6,672 nt of DNA from Pseudomonadota bacterium. GTDB lineage: Bacteria > Pseudomonadota > Gammaproteobacteria > Pseudomonadales > Oceanobacteraceae. The translations under genes and the position numbers were made by a program. Below are positions 6,533 through 6,672 of this stretch, piece by piece (positions within the stretch are counted from its first letter, which is position 1; each line of letters opens with the position of its first letter). A model generated the notes under the pieces. It saw only the letters and a program-made list of their open reading frames with translations, did no database searches and was not told where the DNA came from. The stretch lies in the NCBI GenBank assembly GCA_023399105.1, contig JAEWQT010000150.1, positions 1 to 6,672 of the forward strand. The letters run 5' to 3'.

Positions 6533-6672
6533 TCACAGCCGAACAATGCGCTGAAAACGGCCCTGCTCGTCAAACTCAATGGCAAAGCGGCCGTAAACGC
6601 CATCGTGGCCGACCACTTTCTGCAGAATATTGGCCGGAAAGCGTACCGTGCGGCCATCCGCCGTGTGCGCCA
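6533..6672 (-). CDS. DUF2835-like small protein, C-terminal part only
   Basis: The minus strand has an open frame from the right edge to a TGA at 6533-6535. The last 45 residues read AHTADGRTVRFPANILQK and so on, with VVGHDGVYGRFAIEFDEQGRFQRIVRL at the C-terminus (given here as GHDGVYGRF and QGRFQRIVRL). The pattern of a DGR turn, FPA, then HDGxxGRF and a final RF-x-x-I-x-R-L matches, from memory, the DUF2835 family: proteins of about 70-75 residues in Pseudomonas and marine gammaproteobacteria, with no known function. Roughly 25-30 N-terminal residues would lie outside the window. It runs in the same direction as pyrD, 103 bases upstream of the pyrD start, with no terminator hairpin visible between them, so some read-through into pyrD is possible. 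The family call rests on a remembered pattern and the fragment is short. Confidence 0.75.
   Translation of the reverse strand, partial: AHTADGRTVRFPANILQKVVGHDGVYGRFAIEFDEQGRFQRIVRL

Noticed and set aside
1..6672. New defence, mobile or biosynthetic system
   Set aside because: All large genes belong to well-known housekeeping or efflux families. There are no insertion-sequence ends, integrase, CRISPR repeats, toxin-antitoxin pair or tRNA gene visible.

Overview
The window looks like ordinary core chromosome from a gammaproteobacterium, probably of the Pseudomonadales/Oceanospirillales type. The evidence is a fused RlmKL methyltransferase, a ribosome modulation factor (RMF) whose C-terminal tail resembles the pseudomonad form more than the shorter E. 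coli one, a membrane-type (class 2) PyrD, and a small DUF2835-like protein. From memory, rlmL, rmf and pyrD are also close neighbours in Pseudomonas, and lie in the same general region in E. coli. I cannot assign a genus.

Layout: (1) 3-2696 (+) is the 3' seven-eighths of a gene for an RND efflux pump permease, cut by the left edge. (2) 2697-2787 is a convergent intergenic gap with a perfect 17-bp hairpin. (3) 2788-4941 (-) is rlmL (rlmKL), a two-domain 23S rRNA methyltransferase. (4) 4942-5102 is a divergent control region between rlmL and rmf. (5) 5103-5300 (+) is rmf. (6) 5301-5391 is a convergent gap with two stacked hairpins, the second a textbook intrinsic terminator for rmf. (7) 5392-6429 (-) is pyrD, dihydroorotate dehydrogenase; its start is set by a good Shine-Dalgarno, with a TATAAT box just upstream. 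(8) 6467-6532 holds a tandem 11-bp repeat next to the pyrD promoter. (9) 6533-6672 (-) is the C-terminal end of a DUF2835-like small protein, cut by the right edge.

How the genes fit together: rlmL and rmf are divergently transcribed and both act on the ribosome, one modifying 23S rRNA and the other driving stationary-phase dimerisation of 70S particles. pyrD supplies the orotate step of pyrimidine synthesis and passes electrons to the quinone pool. The RND pump is a separate unit that meets rlmL tail to tail.

I found no mobile element, CRISPR array, tRNA, rRNA or phage remnant, and no convincing new multi-gene system. The points worth a second look are small: an Asp-Asn pair at the proton-relay site of the pump, a C8 run inside rmf, stacked hairpins after rmf, missing U-tracts on one strand of each convergent gap, the repeat beside the pyrD promoter, and the uncharacterised DUF2835-like gene.
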